A stretch of 64,000 bases of DNA from Micromonospora zamorensis (GTDB lineage Bacteria; Actinomycetota; Actinomycetes; Mycobacteriales; Micromonosporaceae). A program made the position numbers and the translations under genes. The DNA lies in NCBI RefSeq assembly GCF_900090275.1, contig NZ_LT607755.1, positions 6,076,001-6,140,000 on the forward strand, read 5' to 3'. Shown here piece after piece: positions 8,742 through 18,800 of this stretch. Positions within the stretch are counted from its first letter, which is position 1, and the number at the start of each line of letters is the position of its first letter. The notes beneath the pieces are model-generated. The model had not been told where the DNA came from and made no database searches. It was given only the letters and a program-made list of their open reading frames with translations.

Positions 8742-11119
8742 TCAATCCGGGGGAGATCCCCCAGATCCCCGGCAACATGGAGCAGTTGGCCACCCACGCA
8801 CAGACGATCAAGACGACCGGTGTCGACTTTGCCAACACCGGTCAGACGATCGACACCACCTGGCAGGGGTTGGCCGCGGTATACGAGGCACCGGAGGCGG
8901 CACAACTGTTCGCCGCCTCCGGCCCGATACGCACCGTGTCGGCCTCGGTCGGTGAGGACGTCCAAGCCGTCGGCACCGCCCTGGCCACGTACGCCAGCGA
9001 GGTCAAGGAGATCAAGGCCCAGCTCGCGGCACTGAAGGGCCAGGCGGAGCAGTTCGTCGAGTCGACAAAGGACGACGACGACTGGCGTGAGGACGAGGGC
9101 AAGGTCAACCAGCACAACGGGCTGATCTCTGCGGTGAACACGCAGGTCGCGGCGTTCTTCGAGGCGCAGCGCAAGTGCGCCAACACAATCAACGCCCTGT
9201 ACGGGGGCCGCCAGTACCGCGCCGACAACGCCGACGGCCGAGCCGACGACGGCGAGTACGGCTTCAACGCCGACACGCTCAACGCCGCGGCCGGAGAGGA
9301 CGGCGCCCTGCCCTGGGGCAGCAACGAGGAGCACGACCGCGGGTTCCTCGGTGACGTGGGCGCGTTCTTCGGTGGCATCGGTGAAGGCTTCGTCACCATG
9401 CTCGAAGACCTCGGCGGGCTGATCGGCCGCGACCCGACGACCGGCGAGTGGAGCTGGGGCACCGCCGGCCAGTCATGGTTGGGCCTCGGCAAGTTCGTCT
9501 GGGCGGTCTCCATCTACATCAACCCGGTCACCATCGTGATCGACCAGACGGTCGGCATGCCGTTCCTGGAGAAGCGCGAGGCGGGCAACCTTCTCCTCAA
9601 CGCCGGCAAGAGCATCATCGCCTACGACATGTGGAGTGAGGACAAGTCGAGGGCCGGCGGCCTCGCCACGTTCAACATCGTTTCCGCCGTCATCGGCACC
9701 AAGGGGGCCGGCTCCGGCGTACGCGGCGCAGGTGCCGCGGTCAACAGCATCCGGGGCAGCGCGACCGCCGCCCGAATCGGCGCCGGGCTCGTCCGCGCCG
9801 GCAACTGGCTCGACAACCTGCCCACGGTCGGCGAGGTCGCCATCAACTTCGCCAAGAAGTTCGACATCCAGATTCCGCAGATCGGGCCCCTGCCCGCCAT
9901 TGCCGGCGACGTGCCGGTCGGACGCGGCTTCGACGTCGAGATGCCGAACGACCGCGGCGGCAACCCGATGAACATGGACGCTGGAAACGGCCCCGGCAAC
10001 ACACCCGGTGGGCGTACCCCGGGAGAGTCGACAACCGGCAACCTCCCCGGCGACAACACACCCGTCCGTAACGGGCCCGAAGACACGCCACCCGTGCGGA
10101 ACATGCCGGAAGACAACACGCCGCCGGGCAACCTGCCGGAGGACAACACGCCTCCCGGCAACCTTCCAGAGGACACCACGCCGGGCAACGTCCCGGACGA
10201 CACGACGCCGGGCAACGTCCCCGACGACACCACACCCGGCAACGTCCCCGACGACACCACACCGGGCGGGGGAAGCCCGGACCGAGGGCGGGATCTCACC
10301 CCGGCCGAGCAGCAGCGGTTCGTCGATCAGGCCGAGCGTCTGGGTCCTGCAGCGCGGGCCCAGGTGGAGAACCTGCTCGCCCGTACCGACCTGCCGGACG
10401 GTATGGCCAACCAGGCCGTCCGGGACTTCATGGACCTTCAGGACTCCGGTCGGCTGGCGGGAAGCGTCGACCGGCAGGGAGACATCTTCCGCGACATGCT
10501 CGACAACCTCAGCGGGGACCGCTCCGCCTTCGATGGCGCGGCGACGGAGTTGCGCGCCGCGAACGACGTGCTCCAGAGCGGTGACCTGGCGCCGGGCAGC
10601 AGGATCGGTCTGAATGTCGTCGCTGGCGAACGGGTCAACCTGGGCAACGGCACGGTCGTCGACACCGGTCGCATCCCCGAAGCCGATCTCGTCTACCAGA
10701 CCGCTGACGGCAACGTGCATGTGGTCGAGGTCAAGGCCACCGCGCAGACCGTGGCCAACAAGTTCCGATCCGACCCCGCTCAGTTGGAACGCATGCTCGA
10801 GTGGCGTGACGCCGCGCCGGGCCGGGAGGTCAGCATCCGGGTCGGCACCGACGAGGGTTGGACGGGGCTCTTCAGTCGCGCTGGCAACAACCCGCCGCAA
10901 ATGGCGATCGAACGGCTCGCCGCCCAGAACGTACCGATTACGATCGGCGGGCGTACCTTGTCGGGTGAGCAGATGAACACGCTGCACCAGGCGGTGGAAC
11001 GGGCCGCCGTCGACCCGGCGCACCCGATGAAGAAGCCGGCTGCCTGGTTCGGCGAACACCTGCCGAACCTCGACGCCGCGCGTGACTTCCTCAGGCCCTA
11101 CGGAGTTGATTTCCTGTGA
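8738..11119 (+). CDS. type VII-secreted polymorphic toxin, WXG domain plus PD-(D/E)xK-like nuclease
   Basis: The 793-residue product has three parts. First, an N-terminal helical WXG100-type domain (about 1-150) with a true WxG (W42-Q43-G44 in TTWQGLAAVYE). Second, a middle segment with hydrophobic stretches (SIYINPVTIVI, FNIVSAVIG) and then a Pro/Asn/Asp-rich tandem repeat linker (about 410-510). Third, a C-terminal globular domain (about 520-793) carrying an Asp-x(13)-Glu-x-Lys arrangement (D650, E664, K666 in EADLVY...VVEVKAT). That is the catalytic layout of PD-(D/E)xK nucleases, here RmuC/Holliday-resolvase-like in spacing. This WXG-linker-nuclease order is that of contact-dependent toxins secreted by type VII systems. 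The stop overlaps the start of the likely immunity gene (GTGA). Nuclease activity is inferred. Confidence 0.8.
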   Translation: MINPGEIPQIPGNMEQLATHAQTIKTTGVDFANTGQTIDTTWQGLAAVYEAPEAAQLFAASGPIRTVSASVGEDVQAVGTALATYASEVKEIKAQLAALKGQAEQFVESTKDDDDWREDEGKVNQHNGLISAVNTQVAAFFEAQRKCANTINALYGGRQYRADNADGRADDGEYGFNADTLNAAAGEDGALPWGSNEEHDRGFLGDVGAFFGGIGEGFVTMLEDLGGLIGRDPTTGEWSWGTAGQSWLGLGKFVWAVSIYINPVTIVIDQTVGMPFLEKREAGNLLLNAGKSIIAYDMWSEDKSRAGGLATFNIVSAVIGTKGAGSGVRGAGAAVNSIRGSATAARIGAGLVRAGNWLDNLPTVGEVAINFAKKFDIQIPQIGPLPAIAGDVPVGRGFDVEMPNDRGGNPMNMDAGNGPGNTPGGRTPGESTTGNLPGDNTPVRNGPEDTPPVRNMPEDNTPPGNLPEDNTPPGNLPEDTTPGNVPDDTTPGNVPDDTTPGNVPDDTTPGGGSPDRGRDLTPAEQQRFVDQAERLGPAARAQVENLLARTDLPDGMANQAVRDFMDLQDSGRLAGSVDRQGDIFRDMLDNLSGDRSAFDGAATELRAANDVLQSGDLAPGSRIGLNVVAGERVNLGNGTVVDTGRIPEADLVYQTADGNVHVVEVKATAQTVANKFRSDPAQLERMLEWRDAAPGREVSIRVGTDEGWTGLFSRAGNNPPQMAIERLAAQNVPITIGGRTLSGEQMNTLHQAVERAAVDPAHPMKKPAAWFGEHLPNLDAARDFLRPYGVDFL
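10105..10265 (+). repeat. tandem in-frame repeat in the toxin linker
   Basis: Six imperfect tandem copies of a 24-30 bp unit encode variants of PGNLPEDNTP changing to PGNVPDDTTP. The last three copies are almost identical at DNA level. The array is in frame and lies between the membrane-like segment and the nuclease domain, so it is a flexible coding repeat and a likely site of length variation by slippage or recombination. Confidence 0.85.
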
Positions 11120-11811
11120 CCGGTCCCTGGGTTGCCCCCGAATTGCTGGCCGCCCTGCCACTTCCGTGGCGGCTGGCGGATCCCGTCGAGCGTGGCAAGG
11201 CGACACGAGAGCTGTTGCCCGACCCACAGCAGCGGGCTGAAGCCCTACAGGCGTTGGAGATGTGTCTCGCCTACCTGGTGGACGTCAGGGACCGTTACGG
11301 CGACGAGACCGACTGGGGGCTTCCCAAGGAGTTCTTCGACGACTATTGGTTCATCCTCTACGCGGGGCTCAAGCAGTCGATGCCGACCCTCGCCGACGTC
11401 ACGCCCGAGAGGGTGCGCGACTGGGCCGAGGCGTACCTGGACCCGGAGGACGTCTTCGGTGCCAGCTGGACGACGCCACCGGACGAGGTCGTTGACAGCA
11501 TCGGTCGGTCGTGGGTCTTCTTCATCGTGCAAGGGGCGACGGAGAGTCTGGTTCGATGGCTCCGCGGCGTTGGGCCTGAGCATCTGGACGATTGGGAGCG
11601 GGCCCGAGTGGTCGACCTGCTCAAGGAAGCCACTCCTCGTCTGCAGTGGCGTCTGACGATCATCACCATCCCGACGATTCTTGATCTCGGGGGCCCCGAC
11701 CAGAAGAGCTACTTCGATCGACTGGCCAACGACCAGGGCCTGCACGAGAAGACCCGCGCCGAGGCGGAGAGTGTGAGCTCGTTCATCGACCACGCACACG
11801 AGCCGATCTAG
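11116..11811 (+). CDS. candidate immunity protein for the adjacent nuclease toxin
   Basis: The GTG start at 11116 overlaps the toxin stop (GTGA), and the gene encodes 231 residues. The product is acidic and helical with no signal peptide, so it should be cytoplasmic; I recognise no family. Features include several Trp-containing helices (WGLPKEFFDDYWFILY, VFFIVQGATESLVRWL) and a negatively charged surface, both compatible with masking a nuclease active site. The immunity role is inferred purely from tight coupling to the toxin. Confidence 0.6.
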   Translation: MTGPWVAPELLAALPLPWRLADPVERGKATRELLPDPQQRAEALQALEMCLAYLVDVRDRYGDETDWGLPKEFFDDYWFILYAGLKQSMPTLADVTPERVRDWAEAYLDPEDVFGASWTTPPDEVVDSIGRSWVFFIVQGATESLVRWLRGVGPEHLDDWERARVVDLLKEATPRLQWRLTIITIPTILDLGGPDQKSYFDRLANDQGLHEKTRAEAESVSSFIDHAHEPI

Positions 11812-11911
11812 GGCCGTCGCGAGTGCGGCGGCCACCCTCGAGGCGGTGTCGGCCCTGGTCCTGTGCCGTGGTCACGACGACTCGGGATCCGTCACCCCCC
11901 GGAGTAGGCAC

Positions 11912-12247
11912 ATGCGAGTCGAGTACGACGACGTTGAAATCGAGGACGACCTGCGGGTGACCCACCAGGGCGAACTCTTCACCGGCGAGGTGGTCGAACG
12001 CTCACCGCAGGGTCAGGTCATCGCCCTCACCACGTACTTCAAGGGCATGGAGGACGGCCCCTCCGCCGAGTGGTACCCGAGTGGCGAGCGCAAGGCGGAG
12101 GGCAGTGTGCGCTATGGCATAGCTGTCGGCGTCCACGAGGAGTGGCACCGCAACGGCAACCCCGCTGCCCGTGTCGAGTTCGACGACCAGGGCAAGCTGC
12201 TCAGCCGCCAGCGCTGGGCCGAGGACGGCACCCCGATCAAGAACTAG
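11912..12247 (+). CDS. YwqK/MORN-repeat antitoxin-like protein
   Basis: The start chosen is ATG 11912 (MRVEYDDVEI, GGAG 8 bp upstream); a longer frame to 11846 lacks a ribosome site. The 111 residues contain two or three MORN_2-type repeats of form W-Y-x-x-G and G-x-x-x-x-W-x-x-x-G (EWYPSGERKAEG, GVHEEWHRNGNPAA). Such YwqK-like proteins accompany LXG/WXG polymorphic toxins as putative antitoxins. It would be a second immunity-type gene behind one toxin. Its stop codon TAG lies in the CTAG that begins the 17-bp inverted repeat at 12244. Confidence 0.65.
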   Translation: MRVEYDDVEIEDDLRVTHQGELFTGEVVERSPQGQVIALTTYFKGMEDGPSAEWYPSGERKAEGSVRYGIAVGVHEEWHRNGNPAARVEFDDQGKLLSRQRWAEDGTPIKN

Positions 12248-12260
12248 TACTCCAACGTCA
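12244..12260 (+). repeat. left copy of perfect 17-bp inverted repeat (possible element end)
   Basis: CTAGTACTCCAACGTCA here is the exact reverse complement of 14476-14492. CTAG is itself palindromic, so the pair can be read as a 13-bp terminal inverted repeat flanked on both sides by a 4-bp CTAG direct duplication. That target form is known for some IS5-type elements (YTAR targets). The repeat overlaps the stop codon of the YwqK-like gene. Confidence 0.7.
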
Positions 12261-12286
12261 TCTGATCTGCCGACTGGCTTGCTCGG

Positions 12287-12397
12287 CTAGCTCATGAAGA
12301 AGATCATGGCCGCGAGGCTTGCCCCCATGGCCAGGTGCTCCCAACGGAGCAGGTCCGTGATCGGTCGATTGCGCAGCCGGACGAGTACGGTCGTCAT
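12287..12397 (-). CDS. 36-residue possible small membrane protein
   Basis: An ATG at 12397 opens a 36-codon frame ending in TAG: a basic N-terminus (MTTVLVRLRNRPITDLLRW) then one hydrophobic helix (HLAMGASLAAMIFFM). It follows the ORF at 12407 by 9 bp on the same strand and lies just inside the left inverted repeat. It could also be the shifted tail of the upstream membrane ORF. The ribosome site is weak, so support is limited. Confidence 0.35.
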   Translation of the reverse strand: MTTVLVRLRNRPITDLLRWEHLAMGASLAAMIFFMS

Positions 12398-12406
12398 CCA
12401 GCAGAA

Positions 12407-12697
12407 TTAAGCCGCCGTGGCGGCGCGAGCGCCATGAGCACGGCCCCCGGCCATACGGTGCCACTCCAGCTCCGGGCCGCGCTCGGTCGGACCGCCGACG
12501 ACGATTGCCACCGCCAAGGCCAGGAGCAGCAGCGTGCCCGCGTGCTGCACAACTGGTGCGGCGTCGAGGGTCACCGCGGCCACGACAGCCACTGTCGCAC
12601 CCGCAAGTATTCGGGCTCTGCGGGAAGCGCCCGCCCGCGGCACGACGCAGCAGCAGGCTGACACCGCGGCCGACCCGAGCATGATCATCGCGATCAT
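12407..12697 (-). CDS. small hypothetical membrane protein, possibly frameshifted
   Basis: The protein has 96 residues from ATG 12697. Three hydrophobic segments are visible (IAMIMLGSAAVSACCCVV, ILAGATVAVVAAVTL, TLLLLALAVAIVV). It lies 7 bp beyond the end of the DUF899 gene and is likely co-transcribed with it. After GPELEWHRMAGG a +1 shift would give the more hydrophobic sequence AVLMALAPP, so the C-terminus may be frameshifted, with the 12287 ORF as its remnant. No family is recognised. Confidence 0.5.
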   Translation of the reverse strand: MIAMIMLGSAAVSACCCVVPRAGASRRARILAGATVAVVAAVTLDAAPVVQHAGTLLLLALAVAIVVGGPTERGPELEWHRMAGGRAHGARAATAA

Positions 12698-12704
12698 CAG
12701 GACG

Positions 12705-13412
12705 TCATCGCGGTGCGACGCCGGGGCGTGACCATTGCGCGGTGGGGCGGCCGTTGAGACGCCACGGGTGCCCGGTGACCCGCGGCCAGCCTTCAGGCGA
12801 GTTTTCCCAGTTCTCCTGCCGGCCGTACACCGTGAGGTCCAGGGCGTGGTAGGTGGTCATCAATGCCTCCACGCCCCGCCCGGTGGTCCAGTAGGTCTCG
12901 TAGACCTTGTCGCCGTCGCGCAGGTAGCACGCGATGAACCCGAAGTCACGACCGTCGGCCAGAGCCGGGTCGGAGTCTTTCGCCGAATACCAGGGGAACC
13001 TGTAGCCCATGAACTCCGCGAACGGGGCACTTTCGTCGTAGGGACCCTCGCAGAACACGGCGTAGGTGACGTCCCGAGCGTGCAGGTAGTCCAGCATCTG
13101 CATGTGACAGGTCGAGAAGGTGCACCCCTCACACTGATGCTCGTGCGGTTTACCGTCGTGCCACATGTGGAAGTAGGCGATGAGCATCCGGCGGCCCTCG
13201 AACACCTCCACCAGCGGGGTGTCCCCGCCTGGGCCCCGCACCGTCACCGTCGGCATCAAGGTCATCGGCAGCTGACGACGAGCGGCTGCGATCGCGTCTC
13301 CTTCGCGGGTATGGGCCTTCTCCCGGACCAGCAGTTCGTCGCGCTCGCGCAGCCAGGTCTCCCGGTCGACGACCGGGGGCGCGGCGGCGCTGGACGCGGG
13401 GGTTGCCGTCAT
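12705..13412 (-). CDS. DUF899 thioredoxin-like family protein
   Basis: ATG at 13412 with an excellent GAAGGAGAT site gives 235 residues. Family marks are the N-terminal RETWLRERDELLVREKAHTR, the motif RRQLPM, and FHMWHDGKPHEHQCEGCTF with two Cys in a thioredoxin-fold position, followed by ARDVTYAVFCEGP and the GRDFGFIACYLRDGDKVYETYWTTGRG core. DUF899 proteins are cytoplasmic, of unknown function, with a thioredoxin-like fold. The gene is divergent from the ECF sigma gene at 13549, a pairing often seen for such sigma factors and a hint that the sigma controls it. Confidence 0.88.
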   Translation of the reverse strand: MTATPASSAAAPPVVDRETWLRERDELLVREKAHTREGDAIAAARRQLPMTLMPTVTVRGPGGDTPLVEVFEGRRMLIAYFHMWHDGKPHEHQCEGCTFSTCHMQMLDYLHARDVTYAVFCEGPYDESAPFAEFMGYRFPWYSAKDSDPALADGRDFGFIACYLRDGDKVYETYWTTGRGVEALMTTYHALDLTVYGRQENWENSPEGWPRVTGHPWRLNGRPTAQWSRPGVAPR

Positions 13413-13548
13413 GGCTATCTCCTTCGTGGAGTGGGGATCGGTCACAGATACAGACGACCGAGTCGGCGATCGTCATCGGTGACCGATGACGGATGGGTCC
13501 GCGGTCGTCAGTACGGTTGTGAGGACCAGTCAGCCCCGGGGAGATCAC

Positions 13549-14475
<927 letters not shown>

Positions 14476-14478
<3 letters not shown>

Positions 14479-14492
14479 CGTTGGAGTACTAG
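14476..14492 (-). repeat. right copy of perfect 17-bp inverted repeat
   Basis: TGACGTTGGAGTACTAG is the exact reverse complement of 12244-12260. The first three bases are the sigma-factor stop codon and the last four are CTAG. No transposase gene lies between the two copies. Confidence 0.7.
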
Positions 14493-14562
14493 GCGGCGGA
14501 GCTGAGCAGGTGATGCTGACAAGCGGTCGGCGAAGAATCTCGCGCAACGGCTCGTTGATCCC

Positions 14563-15528
14563 TCAGCCGGTGCCTTGGCGGTCGGCACGCAGGCCGTACC
14601 TGCGCAGCACTGCCGCAAGGTTCTCGTACGGGGCGCCCGGCCCGGTGTCCACTCTGTACCACCAGGCTCGCCGCGCCCCCCGGCCGAGCGCCCGGCCCGG
14701 AATCACCTCGGGCTCGGAGTCGAGCGCCTGTTCCTGACGGCCGACCAGGATGCCCCACGGCAGCGCGGGAAGGCTCGGCGTGCTGGACCGCACTCCGCCG
14801 GACCGGCCCGGGTGCACGGCCACGATCATGCTGCGGACGGTCGACGCCAGCTTCTCGGCGAGTGCCTCGATCGTCGCCTCGTCAACAGCCGACAGTGGGG
14901 GGCCGGCCAGCCGGAGTTGTTCGCGGACGCCGACGTCGACCCGCTCGACAGTGAGGACACCGAGCAGCGCCGACCGGTTGTCGCCGCCGACGACCGCCAC
15001 GCTGGTCGGTGCCGGTGCGCGCGTACGACAGAAGGACGTGAGGTCGCGGCGCGACCACGTCTCGGTCACCGGCTCGGCGACGCCCCACCCGGCCGGATCG
15101 TTGCCGGTGAGAGCGCGCACGGCGGCCTCGGTGCTGGCGCCGAGGTCCAGGGCCTCGGTGGCCGGGTGCAGCGTGACGATCTGGATCTCCAGGCCGCCGG
15201 TCCACGGGTCGGAGGCCGGCAGCGCCCCGGCGCCCTGGGAGCCGTTGGCGGACGAGAAGCGGTGGCCGTCCCACTGCAGCGGCAGGCCGGTGAGCCCGTC
15301 GCGGTACTGGTCGTCGGCGCGCACCACCCACTGCCCCTGTGCCTGCGCGAGCATCACCTCGACCGGGTACGTGATGAAGCCGTCGGCCGGAGTGACGAGC
15401 TGGAGCATCAGCCCGTTGCGGACCGCGTCGACAGCGGCTTCGGCGAGCCAGGGCGACAGGCCGACCACCGTACGGTGCTGGTGCAGGACGATGGCCTTGT
15501 CGCTGATCGTGTCGGTCGTCCCCGTCAT
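14563..15528 (-). CDS. DUF6177 family type VII-associated protein
   Basis: The start is the ATG at 15528 within an ATGA overlap with the upstream stop; this gives 321 residues. The protein begins MTGTTDTISDKAIVLHQHRTVVGLSPWLAEA and has an alpha/beta body with repeated Trp-containing strands and no membrane helix. I associate this sequence with DUF6177, a family that sits beside eccC in actinobacterial type VII loci; its function is unknown, possibly an EspG-like substrate adaptor. It is the last gene of the minus-strand secretion operon, coupled to the genes before it. Confidence 0.75.
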   Translation of the reverse strand: MTGTTDTISDKAIVLHQHRTVVGLSPWLAEAAVDAVRNGLMLQLVTPADGFITYPVEVMLAQAQGQWVVRADDQYRDGLTGLPLQWDGHRFSSANGSQGAGALPASDPWTGGLEIQIVTLHPATEALDLGASTEAAVRALTGNDPAGWGVAEPVTETWSRRDLTSFCRTRAPAPTSVAVVGGDNRSALLGVLTVERVDVGVREQLRLAGPPLSAVDEATIEALAEKLASTVRSMIVAVHPGRSGGVRSSTPSLPALPWGILVGRQEQALDSEPEVIPGRALGRGARRAWWYRVDTGPGAPYENLAAVLRRYGLRADRQGTG

Positions 15529-15884
15529 CGGTCCGCCCATGTCAGCCCTCCCGTTATCGATACGAGCGCGGCGGTGAAGCGGCGGGTCACCTCGGCGGCC
15601 TGCGGGTCGCCGTCGGGTGCCCGGCTCTCCACCCACCAGACGCGGCCGCCGAAGGAGTCGTCGAGCGTGACCCCGAGCAGCCGCTCCGCCTCCCCTGGCA
15701 CCTGGACCAGTCGCGCGGTCTCGACGGTCAGCAGCAGCCGCCCGTCGCCGGGGTCGAACAACTGCACCAGCCCGGCCGAGTCGACAGTGTCCATCTTGAG
15801 GTCGGACCCGACCGCGAGCAGGGCGCCGAGCATCGCGGCAGCGTCGGGCTCGGCGCGGCACAGGGCCACCGTGTCGTACGTCAT
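15525..15884 (-). CDS. small uncharacterised type VII operon protein
   Basis: The 119-residue protein starts MTYDTVALCRAEPDAAAMLGALLAV. Start and stop overlap its neighbours (TGATG with eccC, ATGA with the DUF6177 gene), so it is translated in a chain with them. It is cytoplasmic, alpha/beta, with no Cys cluster or nucleotide motif. The coupling argues for a role in secretion, perhaps as a partner of EccC or DUF6177. No family is recognised with confidence. Confidence 0.7.
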   Translation of the reverse strand: MTYDTVALCRAEPDAAAMLGALLAVGSDLKMDTVDSAGLVQLFDPGDGRLLLTVETARLVQVPGEAERLLGVTLDDSFGGRVWWVESRAPDGDPQAAEVTRRFTAALVSITGGLTWADR

Positions 15885-18800
15885 CAGTGCTCCTTGGTCT
15901 CGCCGAGGTACGCGGTCTGGGTCATGCGTGGGGGGTGCCCGGGGCGGATGAGCTGCCCGCGCCCCGCCGGTAGGACCATCGGCCGTACGCCAGTGAACAG
16001 TTGCCCCTCCGTCCGGTCACCGGACATGAGCAGGCCCAGGCAGCCGGCCTCGCGCACGGCCAGCGGGAACGGCTCGAACAGGCCACGTGAGGCGCCGGAC
16101 ACCCGGCGGGTCATCACGACGTGCAGCCCGGTGTCGCGCCCGGCCGCCACGTACGGGACGAACGCGCCGAGCGGTTGGCTGGCCGACGCGGCGAGGATGT
16201 CGTAGTCGTCGATGAGCAGCACGATCCGTGGACGTGCCGCCTCGGACGGCTGCCTCTTCGCCAGCTCCTTGCACACCGCCGCAGACAACTGCTGGGCGAG
16301 TGTCGCGTTGGTGGCGTAACCACCGAGGTAGGACTCCGGCACCACGTCGGCGAGCCCCCGACGCGGATCGAACACGGCGAACACCAGCTCGTCGGAGGTG
16401 AACTGCCCCATCAACTCCTCGGCCACCAGCCGCAGCAGGTTCGTCTTGCCGGTCCGCGGATCGCCGAGGACGAGGAGGTGCTGGTCGCGGCCGAAGAGGT
16501 CGAGCACGGCAGGGGTGAAGTCGCTCTCGAACCGGCCGAACGGCACCACCCCGTGCCCGGCCGGCGTGCCGGCGAGGTCGGCCACCGGCAGCACCGCGGG
16601 CAGCACCCGGACGGGCGGCGGCACGGGCCCCGACCACGATCCTCGTACCGACTGCACGGCCGCGACCAGGCCGGCGTTCGACGGGTCGGGCTGGCCGTCC
16701 AGGCGCGGAAGGGCAACCTGGGCGAACAGCTTGCCGCTGGTCAGCGCCCGGCCGGCCTGGTCCGCCGGGATACCCCGGGCCAGCCTGCCGTCAATGCTGG
16801 ACTCGGCGGGCTCGGTGAGCCGCAGCTCGATCCGGTTGGCGAAGGCGACCTGCTGCGCGGCGCGCACCTCGTTCCACCGCCGGGCGGTGCCGATGACGTG
16901 GATGCCGTAGCGGCCACCCCGGGCGAGCAGGTCGTGCACCTTGGGTTCGAGGCTCTCGAACTCGGCGTTGAGCTGGCCGTACCCGTCGATCAACAGCACC
17001 ACGTCGACGCAGCCGACCTCCGCGCGTACGCGCTCGTCGGCGGCACGCAGGTCGTTGATCGTGTCGAACTGGTGCTGGGTATAGATGCGCTGACGTTGCG
17101 CGAGCATCGCGTGCACCTCGTCGACGGTGCGTCGAATGCGCTCGCGGTCCTCTCGACTGGCGACGCCGCCGACGTGGGGCAGCTCGGCCAGGCCGGCCAA
17201 TCCGTTGCCCAGCAGGTCGATGCCGTAGATCCCGACGTCGGTCGGACGGTAGGTGGTGGCCAGGCCCAGCGCCAGGGTGCGCAGCGCTGTCGTCTTGCCG
17301 GTGCCGGGTCCACCGAGTACGAGGGCGTTGCCCCCGCCCACGGCCAGGTCGATCAGCCAGGGGCCCTGCCACTGGCGGGCCGGGTCGTCGAGGCGGCCCA
17401 GCGGCACCGGCAGCCCGGTGGCAGCCTGCTCGGCGATGTCCAGGCGGAGCCCGTCCGGGGTGCTGCGGATCCCACCGACCGCCTGGTCGAGGGTGAGCGC
17501 GGCCGGCAGCGGCGGTAGCCAGATCGCCTGGACACGCTGGTCGCTCATCGACATCTGCTCCACCACTGTCGACAGCAGCGTCGGGCCGGTGGTGCGTCTG
17601 GTCGCCTTCGGCTCCTCGGGTGCGTCGTCATCGGTGTCCCGGCGGACGGTGCCGAACACCGGCATCGGCTTCGCCAACGGGCCGACGATCGGGGCGAACT
17701 CGGCTTCGGCGCCGTCGGTGAGCGGGCCGGACACGTAGGCGGCCTTGAACCGCTGGTAGATCGAGACGTCGACCTTCAAATACCCGTTGCCGGGCAACGG
17801 CGGCAACTGGAACGCGTCGACCGTGTCGAGAACGGTGCGCGACTCCATCTCGGTGAGCGTGCGCAGCCCGAGGCGGTAGGCCAGGTAGTTTTCCAGGCCG
17901 CGCATCTTGCCCTGCTCGACCCGCTGACTGGACAGCAGCAGGTGCACCCCGATGGACCGGCCGATCCGCCCGATCCGGAGGAACAGGTCGATGAACTCCG
18001 ACTTGGCGGCGAGCAGCTCGCCGAACTCGTCGATGAGCACGAGCAGATGCGGCAGCGGTGGGAGGGTGCTGCGTTCGCCCTGCACCGCGCGGAGCAGGTG
18101 GTACTCGACGATGTCGGTGACCTTGCCCGCGTCGGCGAGCAACTGCTGGCGGCGCTGCACCTCGCCGTCGAGGCTGGTGTACATCCGTTCCACCAGCGCG
18201 GCGTCGGCGACCAGGTTGGTGATCAGCCCGGAGACGTGCGGCATCTCGGCGAACGGTGCGAACGTCGCGCCACCCTTGTAGTCGACGAGCACCATCGCCA
18301 ACCGGTCGGGCGGGTGGCTCGCCGCCAGGGCGAGCACGAGCGTCCGCAACAGCTCACTCTTGCCCGACCCGGTGGCACCGACGCACAACCCGTGCGGACC
18401 CATCCCGAGCTGCGCGGACTCCTTCAGGTCGAGCAGCACCGGGCGTCCCACCGGGTCGACCCCGATCGGTACGCGCAGGAAGTCGCGCTCGCCCCGCGGC
18501 CGCCACAGCGTGGCGAGGTCCAGGTTCGTGGGATCGGACAGCCCCAGCAGATCCTGGAAGTCCGCCGGCGGGGTGCCCGTGCCGTCGTCGTAGGAGTCGG
18601 CCGACAGCCGCAGCGGTGCGATCCCCCGGGCGAGGCCCTCGACGAGCGGCACCGGCACCTCGTCGACAGTGCCGGTCACGGTCATCGGCGGCGACGCGGT
18701 GAGGTCCTCCAGGACGAGTGAGCTGCCGTCGATGGTGATCCGCCGGGAGATGTCGCCGGGCTCGTGCAGCCGGTCGGCGAGCAGGTGCACGACTGTGACA

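Noticed and set aside
10105..10265. Possible CRISPR or non-coding tandem array
   Set aside because: Repeats are 24-30 bp without unique spacers, in frame, and encode a Pro/Asn/Asp linker of the toxin.
9473..11227. 584-codon minus-strand open frame
   Set aside because: Antisense to the toxin gene and made of repetitive Val/Arg/Gly sequence caused by GC-rich third positions.
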